DNA of 54,978 nucleotides from Paraglomus occultum (Eukaryota; Glomeromycota; Glomeromycetes; Paraglomerales; Paraglomeraceae), in assembly GCA_910592205.1 (NCBI GenBank), contig CAJVPJ010000053.1, forward strand, positions 1 to 54,978, given 5' to 3'. Position 1 is the stretch's first letter; every line of letters starts with the position of its first letter. A program made the position numbers and the translations under genes. This document shows, piece by piece, positions 37,152-49,287 of the stretch. Below the pieces are notes generated by a model, which was not told the DNA's origin, searched no databases, and saw nothing but the letters and a program-made list of their open reading frames with translations.

Positions 37152-38197
37152 TTAAACAAGTTTCTTGGCCTCAAAGAAACTCTTCAGATGTCGCATTTGC
37201 CACAAACAAGTTATCCCTAGTACAATCAATTGTACTATGGTCCACGCTACCACGCGTGAATTAGTAAGTTCGGATTGATCTCTGAATTCCGCTTCTCTTT
37301 CCTGATAATGTTGTAAAGAGGAACGTGAATCGAAATTCTTTGTATATCTTTGTAGCATTCGTGGGATTTACAAGACTAATATAGCAAATTTATCAAGTTT
37401 TACTTGTACTTACCCTCTGATAATTTTGTTCTCTCCTAATATCAGCGATGCGATTGTTCAGATCATGCACTAGCTGGGATAGATCTATTCAACAAATAGT
37501 ATAATCAGTTCGATATCTCTCAAGCGTCCATCGTGCGAGATCGTAGAGCCTACTCTTGTTTTGTTACAATTATTCTTTTTCAAATATCACCCTCTTCCCT
37601 GCCTCTTTTTCTCTTTCTTACCGTTAATATGACTAGCATCAATGTCTTCGTCGTTCATAGCATCTCCGATAGCCATATCCAAATGTAATCTAACCTGAGT
37701 GCTCGAGAACCACGAACTAGAGTTCGTTCGGAAACAAATGGCATGATCGCCTGATTCAACTGCCGTGAATGTAAAAGTGCCACTCGACGGACCTTTCTGA
37801 TTAACCAAGCGAGAATTATGCGGCAGTTCTTCGACTGTAATTTGGATCCCAAGATTTCGATTCTCGTGGAACTGTTTTTGTTTATCGGACCATTCTTCGG
37901 CTTTATAAGTGCCTATAAACGAGAACGTTGAAACAGATGTCAGAAAGGCAGTGTAAATGAAACGTTGTGCAAATAATGTGTAAGGATTTCAATAACTCTA
38001 GACATAATCTGGCGAGATTAACCTATTCATAGCTTACCAACGACGACAGTTTCTTTTGGAAGTTCTTCAAGGAAACATTTTTGCTCACTCCCTTCCAAAT
38101 AGAAATACAACGCCTCTGTCCGTAGACAAAGCAAAACCAGCAGAGTGAGGGCGACCAGTGCGACCGATACCCTAAAATTCAATTGCTTTCTACCCAT
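37152..38197 (-). CDS. p24/TMED family cargo receptor (alpha, TMED4/9-like)
   Basis: Four exons on the complement: 38197-38038, 37912-37622, 37484-37414, 37301-37152. They join to 223 residues, the normal p24 size. N-terminal signal ([20 protein letters not shown]). The GOLD domain starts [18 protein letters not shown] and has the second conserved cysteine in HAICF. A coiled region follows ([21 protein letters not shown]), then a TM helix ([18 protein letters not shown]), and the cytosolic tail [13 protein letters not shown]. The FF and KK signals in that tail bind COPII and COPI coats, so the protein cycles between ER and Golgi and helps load GPI-anchored or other cargo. The tail matches the alpha subfamily (animal TMED4/9, yeast Erp1/5/6). 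An in-frame look-alike acceptor upstream of the last exon was not used because the chosen one matches family spacing. Confidence 0.94.
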
Positions 38198-40106
38198 CTT
38201 CTCCTTGCGTCAGTCTGTTAAATCTATAGGGTCGTTATTAGTCTCTTCTAAACAAAATCATTGCGTTACTCAAAAACCTCATACTTGCGTTCACGTGAAT
38301 GTTGGCCAAAAAATCTGTATACCAATAGTTTAATTCTTGTTGTACACAAATACAGTACAGATTCTAATTGTCTAACATCTATTTGAATAAGTATGCTGTG
38401 AATATGAACGACTTATTTTAAAGATATATTATTTCGGTCCGAATTGCCAGCAATATCGCCAATTTATAATATATATAGAGTCGTTAGCAAACATCTTTCG
38501 TTCTCGACATTGTCTGACGCACATATTTTAAAGATTGATCAATACTTGGCGAATTCTAAAGTTCGCGTGACTTCATATGGAAACTTTCTTCTACTTTGAT
38601 TACTAGGAGTTTTACGTTCTTTATTGCCTGCATTACTTTGATTACTAGGCGCAACCTCATGGAAATCTTATGCTTACCGCAAAGATAATTAGGGTGGTAT
38701 CAGACATGTTACGCCGACATTAACACAAGAGTATGCCGACAGATCGTAATAGTCTTAGAATGGAATGTATTCAGCGAAACGATATCGCTAGTCTTCAGCA
38801 GCAGATCTTATAAAGCATCTCAGATTCTTTCGATCTATTATGTATTATTAGTGAGTAGCTTTTTGATGCTTTGATAAACCCGGATCCGTATCCATGGTCA
38901 TTGATCGCATCGATAAAAAGTGAAAACATAATCCCTCCATCGATAACATTATTGTGGTTGACGGATATGATTGCTCATAAACGCGTTTAATAATTTCCTA
39001 CTGGTGATCCGCCGATAAAAGTGGATATAGATGCTTGCATGTTACTTAGCATTCGAAGATGAGAGTACGGGCTACGAGTATTAAAAATTCCGGTGCGACA
39101 GTTGATTCGACACAGAAATAGCTAATCATCAGAGTTTGCTCTCCCGTAATAGTAACTGACTCGATAATATTTTGCATTTCTGTTTGTAACATTTTATTAC
39201 TGACAGCACAGTAACAGTAACAGAACTGTCCACATATAGTGGTTTCATTAATGAATATTTTGAATGCTTTCCTGACGTTATTTATTTGGCCTGTTGCTTG
39301 ATGTTGGGGAACGAAGAAAGAACTCCAATTAGACTGTCTTTTAGTTGAACCGCACCAATGTTGAACAATAACATTTACCGGGTTGACAAAAGATTGGTCA
39401 ACGTGCGTCAGTACAACCGATTGACATATACATTACCATCGGTAACCAGGGTTGTTCAATGCTGAAAATGGCGGATTTGGTTATGAGACAATAGCACGCA
39501 AGCAATTATATATAAGAAAAACGTAAATGCTTGTTTTCAAGTTGGATGACGTATGATTAGGAGGAGAGAATGAAGAAATAGTACAGCTTACTTCTTAGAG
39601 TAAAAGAGCGTGTATATTGCCGAATAAATACGATGCGCGTAAATTACGTCTGCGATGCGACACAGTAAAGCATAGAGTTTTATACCACATAATTATTATC
39701 CATACTGTTAGTGAAACCTTGGTATTTAAATGTCACTATTTGTGCATAACCCAAACCAATGGCCAAGGCGGTAAAAAATATTACACAGTAACTCTCGACA
39801 GATAATTCGCTGACATTCCCGTTTGTTTTTGGTATGAGATATTTGCATAGTTATACTCTTATTTATATTTTTGGTAGGACAGAGTTTACACACGTTTCGA
39901 GCAGATTTAGACTAATAATGGCTTTTGCTTCCTTACTATTGGTGTACGTGAGAACTCTTATTTGAAAGTTTGAATGATTAGAAAATAGCCCAAACTGTTT
40001 CTGGCATCAAAAGATGAGATAGTGTAGCCAATTTGAGGGACCGTGCAGCCGAATTACTATATAACAATTCATCGAGATTTAATTTATCCTATTAATACCT
40101 ACAAAA
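38198..40106. other. divergent intergenic region TMED/GDT1
   Basis: 1.9 kb between two divergent genes. AT-rich; nothing coding is convincing. It must contain the promoters of both. Confidence 0.45.
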
Positions 40107-41375
40107 ATGTTATTACGGCGAAAGCTTACGCTGACATTCTTTCTTGTCTGTGTAATATTTGTTTCAATTGCTGTGGCCGAAGGTATTGGTGCGGTTGGCG
40201 AAGATGTAATAAATACGACAGACGTTCGCATTAAAGAGGCAGAAGAGATAGAGGTGTGAATCGTGCTCAAGATGTTTTGCTCGTAGAGATCACTTTCGTC
40301 TCGTTAACTCGTAGATATGCACCTTATATAACATTGTATTTATATACTATTATTAGAAACAAGTAGTGAACGTGGAAGCTGAAGATCCGGACCTCGTCGG
40401 TTCTGTATTTGATATCGACCTTCGACATCCTGGTTTAGGTCATCAATCATTAATGTCTGCCGAGGATTCAAAATCCCTTTTCTTCTCAATCTTGATGATA
40501 ATATTTTCTGAAATTGGGGACAAGACGTTCTTTATTGCTGCAATAATGGCGATGCGCAACTCGCGTCTTGTAGTATTCTCTGCCGCCTTTGCCTCACTTG
40601 TAGTGATGTCTATTTTTTCTGCAGCTCTTGGTCATACGGTTCCCAACATCATCCCACGCAAATATACTTGTTATCTCGCATCATTTTTGTTTATGTTTTT
40701 TGGCGCCCGTATGGCTTACGAGGGTTGGTACATGTCATCTGACGAGGCTAAACAGGAGTTCGAAGAAGTTAAGGCAGAGTTGAAAGAAAAGGAAGACATT
40801 GAAATGATGGAGGCTGTTGAGGGTGGACTGGTCAATGATAAAGGAGAAAATGGCGGATTTAAACAGGGCTTGTCAAATTTGTGCCAGTTCTTATTTTCAC
40901 CGACCTTTACGCAAACCTTTATTCTAACTTTTCTGGGAGAATGGGGAGATCGGTCACAAATTGCTACTATTGCTTTGGCGGCATCCAAGGTAAATTGATT
41001 TCAATAAAGGAGAAAGAGAGGGAGAGGGAAAGGATAGATTGGAAGATAAAGTTGGGAACAGAGTGTTTAAAATCGGGGCATTCTATCTTTCAACTAATAT
41101 AATTCCTTGAATCAGGATGTATATTTTGTAACTTTGGGAACAATCATCGGACACAGCTTGTGCACGGGAATTGCTGTTATTGGTGGCGGCTTACTAGCCG
41201 AAAGAATTTCTGTTAGAACAAGTAAGTATTCTGCATTCGAGTTTGGTAATGATGTTTGATTCACACTTGGTTTTTTTTTCTCACCTTTTCATCGCAATTA
41301 GTTACATTATCAGGAGCTGTGCTCTTCATGATATTTGGCGTTCTTTATCTCTACGAAGCAATATACAACGTGTAA
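40107..41375 (+). CDS. GDT1: GDT1/TMEM165-family Mn2+/Ca2+ transporter
   Basis: Exons 40107-40253, 40357-40989, 41116-41221 and 41302-41375 join to 319 residues. A signal peptide (LTLTFFLVCVIFVSIAVA) precedes a loop of about 65 residues. Six TM helices follow, in two homologous halves. Each half has the family's cation-binding motif: EIGDKT (about residue 101) and EWGDRS (about 246). An acidic/Lys-rich cytosolic loop (AKQEFEEVKAELKEKED) separates the halves. The C-terminus is GVLYLYEAIYNV, as in the family. GDT1 proteins sit in the Golgi membrane and exchange Mn2+ or Ca2+ for protons, supporting glycosylation; loss causes glycosylation defects in yeast and humans. The intron just before the first helical half separates the signal region. 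Length and motif spacing are ordinary. Confidence 0.95.
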
Positions 41376-42065
41376 TCATTAGTGTACAGTATTACATTAT
41401 TCATGAATGCGACAACGCAACTAATTTTTTTTTTGGTATCAATATTTAAATGGAGGTGACTTATATATAATAAACGTTAAAATAGATGATTGCTATTTGC
41501 TAATACTAACACGAAACCTTAGGTTTCCTCGTTAAAGATATTTGTGCAAGATTTATTTGTAATCTATGAACAGAAAGAGCATCTACAAAACAGCTCACCA
41601 AATCTGTATCAATTGATTAGACGTGATCATGCTACAAATATCTTTGAGTATGGCCACATGACGTAGCAACAAACGTACATTCAAACAGGAAGTTATACAA
41701 ATATGATCTCATTACATTTTCAAAATAGAAACCATCTACACATTAATCTTATCTAAAGTATTAGCACGCATGTTATTATTCAAGACATAATTTTTATCTT
41801 TCTAGAGATGGACGCGATCACACATGAATACGTTCGACAAATTCAACACAATTATATGGATTACCAGAATCCAGATTCTTTTTAATAAACTCTCAAATAA
41901 TTCTCTCATACTTATTATAAGAATTCGGAAAACCGTTGCTTACAATAATCTCGCGAACATTATGTTTTTATAAAAGATTAAATCTTTTTTTTTTGGAGGG
42001 TTTGGGGGGCAAAAAATGTCTATTTACAGTGTAGTTGCGAAACAACGCCGACAGAATAAACAATG
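41376..42065. other. intergenic between convergent genes
   Basis: About 690 bp of AT-rich 3' flank shared by GDT1 and the sugar-kinase locus. No gene seen. Confidence 0.5.
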
Positions 42066-42698
42066 CTAGATTTCGGCGTTCTCATAATAATGAGTTTCGC
42101 CAGCGGAAATATAACCATGTTCATCTTCTGCACAGCTCTCAAAACTATCCTCCTCACTCTGATATTCTCCACCATCATCGTATACATGAGCCGCATCCTG
42201 AAAACTCTTTCCGTGAGAGTTATAATCATCCATTCCGTTCATGTCATTCGAATTCTGTGATTCTGAATCGTTAGGTACGTCTTTTGCCCGACTTTTGCCC
42301 TTATCGGCGCGTCGCCGAGAGGATGATTCTGATTTGATAGACTCTTTGTCTCTAAACGGAAGCCATTTTTGAAATATTTTCTCGGATAATGATGAATTGG
42401 AATTGCGATGAAGGAAAGATTTAAATGTCCATCTTTTTGATGAAACTCTGGGCGTGCTATGAGGAGAATGAGAAATGTCTTCCATATAATCTTTATCCCC
42501 ATTAATATCGTCGTACACCCCAACGATACGTTTTCTTCCTTTCTTCTTTACGTCTACTGCTCCTCTCCCATTCTCAGCATCCCTCACTTTATCGGACTCT
42601 ATCACGAAATTTTCGTCTTCCTCTTGATACCGTCTTCTCTGACGCCGGTGACGTCTCTTCGTTTCTCCCCTCATTTCCTCTTGTGTCCGATCATATAG
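42066..42698 (-). CDS. in-frame C-terminal extension of the sugar kinase after UGA
   Basis: 210 sense codons follow the kinase stop (42701-42699) in the same frame, with no other stop until 42066. The region begins LYDRTQEEMRGETKRRHRR, then a basic cluster, Ser/Arg-rich low complexity (SSSRRRADKGKSR) and an acidic tail ending YYENAEI. It is predicted to be disordered; the basic patch could be a nuclear signal. No known domain. Three readings: readthrough of UGA-CUA; removal of a 54-bp intron (42733-42680, GTGTTG donor, CAAG acceptor, CTGAC branch site) that fuses it to residues IGFD; or a separate gene starting at the ATG at 42674, only 24 bp from the kinase stop. The last is least likely for a fungus. 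Length and composition make a chance ORF improbable. Confidence 0.5.
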   Translation of the reverse strand, partial: LYDRTQEEMRGETKRRHRRQRRRYQEEDENFVIESDKVRDAENGRGAVDVKKKGRKRIVGVYDDINGDKDYMEDISHSPHSTPRVSSKRWTFKSFLHRNSNSSLSEKIFQKWLPFRDKESIKSESSSRRRADKGKSRAKDVPNDSESQNSNDMNGMDDYNSHGKSFQDAAHVYDDGGEYQSEEDSFESCAEDEHGYISAGETHYYENAEI

Positions 42699-44332
42699 TC
42701 AGAATGCATGTTGATTCATTTTATCAACAACACCGTCGAAACCAATCTGTAAACATTTATGCCCGGCTAGTTCACATGCGAAACGAAGAACACTTTCGGG
42801 AGCCACGCCCAGAGAAAGACCATATATGACTCCGGCGATAAAGGTGTCACCAGCACCGACCGTGTCTACGACTCTTGTAATGGGAAGAGCTGGAGCCGTG
42901 AATAATCTTTGAGTCGGGTTATGAAAGCAGGATGCTCCGGCATCGCCCCAAGTGCAAAATAAGTAGGCTCTGAGAGTTTCGTAGGTAATTGATGATATTA
43001 GTAATGAATTATGTCAGCTGAATGGAAATGATTCCATGACAGCGAGGAAATTTAACAGTTGGCTCATTGATATTTTGTCGTATCTTTGCATCAATAAAAC
43101 CAAAATTCATAATGCATATGTAACGAATATCAAACTTTGATTGTTTACTTACGTGCTTTTACAAGCGGGAGCCATAACAGTCAGAAAATCTCCCGGATGA
43201 TCATATCCTTTGCCCTCAGCAAACACTTTCGAAAAAAATATCACGTCCGCCCTACGCATTAAGTGTTCCAATCCATGCCTATGTGGTTTCTCCAGTTCTA
43301 CGCTGACTACTGTCCGTGATCTCCAAGGTTTCGTGTCAACATAATCCATCATTTTTGCTGTTTCTTCAACGTTTCTTCCTTCAAAATGAATCCAATGAAA
43401 CGGTACGTCGCCTATTAGAGATGACATTGTTTCGCCATCACAAAGTTCATCAAATTTTTCTCCGAATTCAGCTGAGGTTAATTCCTCTATGCTGTTTTTT
43501 TAAAGATGGATAGGGAGAAAAAATCTATTGAGTGATGAGCTATAATAAGGATGTCATGTCCGCGTATTAAATAAATAAATATATAAAAGGTACGAATTGA
43601 TTTATAAACACAATAGTCTTCTGTTGTATCAATTGATTCCTTTATGCCTTTCAATATAATTTAATTCACATCCATAACTAACCTATTATAATTTATTATT
43701 GTCCGTGAACTTGTTTCTTCGGCTTGAATTATGTATGCTACTGGAGAATGAAATGCATTCTGGCGGAATATACATGCAGAGGTCTGAATCCCATGTTTTT
43801 CGAAATCATTTATCAGAAAACTATTTTACAAGAAAGTTTAGTTAGTAGAGAATAATGTAGTAGATAGATCTACCGCTACAAAATAGTCTCGGTGTTAAAT
43901 TCTCAATATCTTGTCTATAAGAGGAGGGGAGGGGAGGTTTCTAAATGGCTTATACCTCTCGCGCTTTGTTCACCCGTACACTCTAAGCCTAATTTCTTAC
44001 TTTACTCATAAGTAAGCATTCAACTACGAGTTATTCTTGTACACTGCTTACTTTGATGCCTCTTCTGAAGCCATGGAAGCCATGAAATAAGACTGAAAGT
44101 TCGGAAATTGTGATAATATGGTCAACGTGTTTCCTGCATTTCCACCCCTTCGTTTCTCCACTTTTTGCGCTCTTTGTTTGCCATCCTCGGGCGGGAACTT
44201 TTCTACATACAATATTGTATCCTCGTATGCGGTACCAATAGCAAGTATTTTTAACGCTCTTTGCTGGTGGTGAACGTACGACGTATCTTCTGGCTGATAA
44301 GAGTCAGACGGGGTTTCTTCGGTGAATGACAT
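42699..44332 (-). CDS. ketohexokinase-like PfkB sugar kinase
   Basis: Four exons on the complement: 44332-44052, 43820-43683, 43491-43153, 42969-42699. They join to 342 residues. The ribokinase/PfkB fold is shown by the N-terminal strand ILAIGTAYEDTILYVEKFP, the signature RRGGNAGNTLTIL, WIHFEGRNVEE (a ketohexokinase trademark), SVELEKPHR, FCTWGDAGA, and the second PfkB signature DTVGAGDTF (about 288-296), whose aspartate is the catalytic base. The C-terminus CLQIGFDGVVDK aligns with the natural end of animal ketohexokinase. By family it phosphorylates a ketose such as fructose at C1; fungal substrate specificity is not settled by sequence. An additional N-terminal 27 residues are disordered. 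It is convergent with GDT1. The frame continues past the stop; see the extension entry. Confidence 0.88.
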
Positions 44333-46923
44333 TTTACTCTAGTCCTATGTTGATATTGTAATAGTAAATTGCTTAAATTTAATAATAATAAAAAAGTTGA
44401 TTTCAGGGGACAGCACAGGTATTTAAAGATTTGTCTGACCTCATATTTATTTCCTATATTTTGCTTCGTACAAAAACATTGAATAATAATAACCGAAACA
44501 GATAAAAAGCGGTAATACCAATCGCTTATTTATTTAATTTGTACCAAATTGTCATCAAAAAAAGGCCATAATTTATGAGCTTTAATATTAGTCTTGCGAA
44601 TGTATAATTTATAAAAAAGCAATTTTAAAGTTTGAATTCGCTATCATTAAGACAGCGCAAATTAGAACAATATGGTTGTCTTTAATTAATTCTTTAGGTA
44701 GTGAGGTTTCGCGTTTCCTCTTCTTTTTCTCTTTTCTTTGCTAGGGCAAATTCAACAACGACAAGATGTCATTGCTACACAAGATCGACGTAATACTTAA
44801 TACTAAAAAATGGACGTCAAGTGAAAAACCTATTACTATATTACTCTCTGACCAATCAAAAAGATGACGATTCTTTGGTCGCTCTAGAAATAGCAACAGT
44901 AGAGGAACCGTTCTTGACGTCACACATTTATTGAACTTACAGAGTTTTTTGATGCATCAATACATTAGTGCACATTGTGTGTAACATTCTCACACAATGC
45001 AAGCGTGGATGCAACATATTTCGCGTTTCATTGAAGCATTTGGTCATCTGGTTCTGGATTTAAATTTCATCACCTTTTTTTATTATAATCTACTTCTTAT
45101 ATTCATTTTGTCATCTTTTATGGTTGCGCTTTGTTTTCTTCGTCAATCCAACGTTGAATTGATTCCTATGAGCTAAAATGTTTGAGGTTTTGAGGTCTTT
45201 ATTGGCACACATTGGGTGAGCTAAAATGGTTGATATGGCTGGAAAATTAAATAACATTTTGGTAGGGTGGCACAATTGTGGCTCAGACATAATTACATAA
45301 ACTATCTTACAATTGCTATTTTTATTTTAATTAAGAATGGTAGATTGATATGTTACAATTATAATCACACATTATATTATTATTATTATAGATTATGACT
45401 ATATAAAAATATAATATAAAATTAATTACTTCAAATCCACTATGATACCAAAAACTACAATACTATTCGAAGTATTTTAAAGAGAGAACAAAGTAAAAAA
45501 TTGCTCCATACGTTTTTAAAATCAACGAGGTACAAACAAAAAAATTACTTATTATTATAAAATTTATCGTAAAGAAAGAAAAATAATAATAAACGAACAT
45601 GAATCAAGAAATAAAAAAAGAAACAAGTCTAGCAGCCAGAAGCATGTATTAACTAATGGGCGAGAATTTCTAAATGCTGTTGGTTTTTTTGCATTTTCAA
45701 TCATAACATCGAAACAGTTAGTGAATTTTGGTCCAAATTATTTTCAAGTTCAACATCATTCCAATCATAACATTCTGATATAAAGTTTTATTAATTGCAT
45801 GTTTTTTAAAGCTTGATTTTTCGTGCGATTGCAAGTTTGAACTTTTCGCCCACTATGATTTTAATTGTCACTTATTATTACGCATCATGAATAAACGATT
45901 TTATCGTTATTATCAGCTAGTCGCTTATTTTCAGAAGATTAACCAAAACTCAACAAATATTGTTTAAAAATAAAAATAATCAATAAATTTTACGAAGAAT
46001 GCTTACATTCACAAGTTCTTTTCTGGAGTATTAATTGGCTTCGTTCATGGCACGACCTGTAATAGCCAACTCTGTTATTCTGGCGCGTTATTTAAGACTG
46101 GAAAGTCAAAAAGTTACGACCGATAACAAAGCTGTCAGCAAACAACACTTACTCGCCAGAAGTCGAAACGTTGTGGAATAATTTTAAACGATTATACGGC
46201 AAAAGAATTAAATTTTTCATTTAACAAAATGGGCGTTTGAAATTCACAAGTTACTTGGCGAAAAAAAAGGTCATTGCTGCTTCCACAATAGAAAACTTTT
46301 ATCTTCGAAGAACAACTTGCGGAAAAAGATCATCGATGCAATCCAACGTTGGAACAACCGAATAATACCTATAGGATCGAAAAAAACAACTAATAAATTT
46401 ACGATTGGAAATGTTCGACTAGCGTTCACTATGATGGACATTCAGTCTGGTAATCTCTAATTTCGGCATATGCTGAATGTGTTCGGGTTACAGCTTAACC
46501 AATAGTTAACGACGAAATCCCGGTAACGTTCTTAATAATACGATTATACCTAAACGACAACAACACCGCTACAACACTATAGGCAAGCATTGAAAGTCAT
46601 GTGGAACTTTTTAAAAACTCGTGATTTTCCACTTGTTTTCATTGGCTGGCTTACACCTGCTGTATATTATGTATAACTCGACTCACATTAAGAAGGCAAG
46701 ATGAAAGCAACCAAATAAACAGTGTGACCATTGAAATGTAAAATTTTTCAAACAATTATATTTATAGCATTAATCACTTATTACAAGTCTGTTTTAGTTT
46801 GTCATTTGTGATATTTGTATAAACATATTAATATCCTAGAATTATAAGCATGAATGTGACACTGTTTTCTTTTTCTTACCACACACGACTGTTCCTCCTG
46901 TTGTTCACTGAATTCTGTGTTCA
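44333..46923. other. long AT-rich intergenic, possible eroded repeats
   Basis: 2.6 kb of very AT-rich sequence with TTATTA runs near 45370 and 45590. The phrase CAATCCAACGTTG occurs at about 45146 and 46341 in the same orientation, possibly from eroded repeats. No readable gene. Confidence 0.4.
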
Positions 46924-48829
46924 TTAACATTGCTGTAGATAGTTAATGGTCTGTTGGAATTGCAATTCCCAGTACTCATAATCTGGTGTTATTTTTATAT
47001 CCATGTCATAAGCAAAGTTAAAAAAATCCTGAAATGCTTGTGGAAGGTCATCAAATAGATGAACCATTTTTTCTTCTTTTTTATAGAACGTTTTACACTG
47101 ATAATGTGCACTAATATACTTGCCTGAGTTATGCAGGAATGCCACAGTGTAACACAATGATTCAAGGTCATCTGCAGCTCCAACATATGCACCTCTATTA
47201 TGAGATGCAAACGTAATGTAGTCCTTTATCCAGCTGTCATGGAGAACATCTCTCTTGTCAAATAGTGGGACTGCACCGCCAAAATCAATTAATCGAAATT
47301 TGCTGCAAACCTTCACAAGGTTGCCTGGGTGAATATCATTGTGGATATACCCATGCCTGTGAAGGTCTTTCAGAATATTGAGAATATCTATCATGATGCT
47401 ACAAGCAGCTAATTTGTTGATCTTGACAACTTTCTCACCAACCATACTCGTGACAATGTGTGGAACAATACAATCGTAGTCTTCATGTAATAGCCTTGGA
47501 ATGTCCTTGACTTTGTTCAGCACCATTAATGTTTTTGCTTCATATTTTAATCGGTCACGATCAAGGCAATATTTAATGACAACATACTTATTGTCTGTAG
47601 TGCATGCTTTGAAGGCTAAGGTCTCCCAACCAGTACCCAAAAGCTGAAGTGCTTCTATTTTACCAATATTCGTGTTTACAATTGGAAGGCCATATGAAGA
47701 CAACTCTGTTGCCCATCGCACAATCATCTCATGCATAGCCTCCTGTATTGTATGTTGATCTATGGTTATAAAATCTCCATTTGAACCAGAGCATTCAAAA
47801 TCCTGAAGAGTACCATTAGCACGAAGGGTAATAATCTTCACAAAAGTCTTAAAAACACGTGCTATAATCTTCAACGTATCAAGACTCCATTCATAGTCAT
47901 TTGTTAAACCAGCAACCATCCCTTTTTCACGAAAATCCCAATAGGCATAAAATAGCTTGTATTTCGTTGCATTGGTGATTATGGAGATATACTTCGAATG
48001 CTTGTTCTTGTCGTCTTCAAAAAAAAAGCTGGCAAACTGCCGGCATTGAGCAAGAGCTTTGTCCAGTTGTGTTTTGTTCCAACCTGCTTTGGTTTCAAAT
48101 GACCAACATCGCCGGTAATTGATAACAGAACTAGTTGAACAGCACACTTCTGAATATCCAGGGAATACAAGGTAATGATCTCCATAATACTGGCCCTCTT
48201 GACGGCCGTGCCGAGTCTCATGGTTAATAGTCAGTTTCCAAATATTTGCCAAATTTGTATATAAAGCGCCAACCCACGGTTGAACTTTTGTAACTTCATC
48301 TGATAAATTTTCTGGTAGTTCATATGATTGAAAGGTTTTTTTAACATCATTTCTCTCTTTATAGTTCAGCTTCTCCAAGAATGAGAGATCACCCTCAAAT
48401 GATCGAAAGAAAGGATGGTTCTTGATTTTTGCAGCAACTGTAGTTGTTGACATCAACTGCAGATGTTGATCTTCCAAACCTCTACATTCAGCTGATGGAC
48501 ATTGGGCAAGATGAAAGTACAACGCATCCAGTATTAGTACACATACATGCTTGATAGATTCCTTACAAACAGACTTCCTACTTACTAGACACAATAACTT
48601 GCAGAGGTGTTTGCGCTGTGTTCTGAAAGCTGCCGTCTACGATAGTGTCGGATGTCAAGATTGTTAACTCCCCGTGTTTACGGAGGGCAATTTTGCTGAC
48701 AGCCACATTGTCTAACTCGGGCTTCAGTTTCTTCTTGACTGCCTCTTTTAAGTCATCCACGTCTTCACCACTGAAAACAATTTTGGTTGGCTGATCGTCG
48801 CCATATATGACCCAGATTTTGAAAGACAT
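46924..48829 (-). CDS. Crinkler-like protein: ubiquitin-like header plus kinase domain
   Basis: Two exons, 48829-48586 and 48491-46924 on the complement, joined over a 94-bp intron (GTAAGT...TCAG), give 603 residues. Residues 1-82 form a header (MSFKIWVIYGDDQPTKIVF, DDLKEAVKKKLKPELDNV, PLQVIV) like the ubiquitin-like N-termini of Crinklers. The middle region has WSFETKAGWNKTQLDKALAQC; the E-x-K in FETKA could belong to a restriction-nuclease-like fold (inference). The C-terminal third is a kinase: VVIKYC (ATP lysine), HGYIHNDIHPGNLVK (catalytic loop, near residue 465) and RLIDFGGA. Crinklers were described as secreted oomycete effectors and also form large families in AM fungi, where several act on host or microbial nuclei. 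No classical signal peptide is visible. The start at 48829 is chosen because further upstream is tandem repeat. Confidence 0.75.
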
Positions 48830-48835
48830 ACTTGA

Positions 48836-49099
48836 CGCGGGAAGAGTAAGAGGTGAAGCGTAACTTGAGAACTTATAAACGCGGGACAAGTAAGAGGTGA
48901 AGCGTAACTTGAGAACTTATAAACGCGGGAAGAGTAAGAGGTGAAGCGTAACTTGAGAACTTATAAACGCGGGAAGAGCAAGAGGTGAAGCGTAACTTGA
49001 GAACTTATAAACGCGGGAAAAGTAAAAGGTGAAGCGTAACTTGAGAACTTATAAACGCGGGAAAAGTAAGAGGTGAAGCGTAACTTGAGAACTTATAAA
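48836..49099 (-). repeat. six tandem 44-bp units abutting the Crinkler start
   Basis: Six copies of a 44-bp unit start at 48836, 48880, 48924, 48968, 49012 and 49056, differing by a few bases. The array ends 7 bp before the Crinkler start codon. Read on the minus strand, every unit contains TTTATAAG, a TATA-like box, followed by pyrimidine-rich sequence, so each unit resembles a small core promoter and leader. 44 is not a multiple of 3, and the frame reading in from upstream is an artefact. Confidence 0.9.
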
Positions 49100-49169
49100 C
49101 GGGGGTATGTCACATGTATACATCTCAGTAAGAAGTCTCGGGAAAAGAAATTGGGTGTCCGATTTCGAC

Positions 49170-49287
49170 CGCCGAATTTTTCTTTTTATCAAACAAGTAT
49201 GCATAACAATGGCTACGATTGTGGAATTATCGCCGAATTTTTTTATCAAACAAGTATGCATAACAATGACTACGATTGTGGAATTAT
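49170..49287. repeat. two tandem copies of a ~60-bp unit
   Basis: 49170-49230 and 49231-49287 are near-identical; the second lacks four bases in the T-rich part. Each includes ATCAAACAAGTATGCATAAC. It lies 70 bp beyond the 44-bp array, in the distal upstream region of the Crinkler gene. Confidence 0.85.

Noticed and set aside
42066-42674. Independent gene starting at the ATG at 42674
   Set aside because: Only 24 bp separate it from the kinase stop, it is in the same frame, and the frame is open right up to that stop; readthrough or splicing explains it better, though this is not excluded.
48830-48889. Extending the Crinkler N-terminus upstream to 48889
   Set aside because: The added 20 residues lie in the 44-bp repeat, whose length does not keep frame, and the family header starts at the later Met.
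48836-49099. CRISPR-like regular repeats
   Set aside because: The units are contiguous with no spacers, and the genome is eukaryotic.
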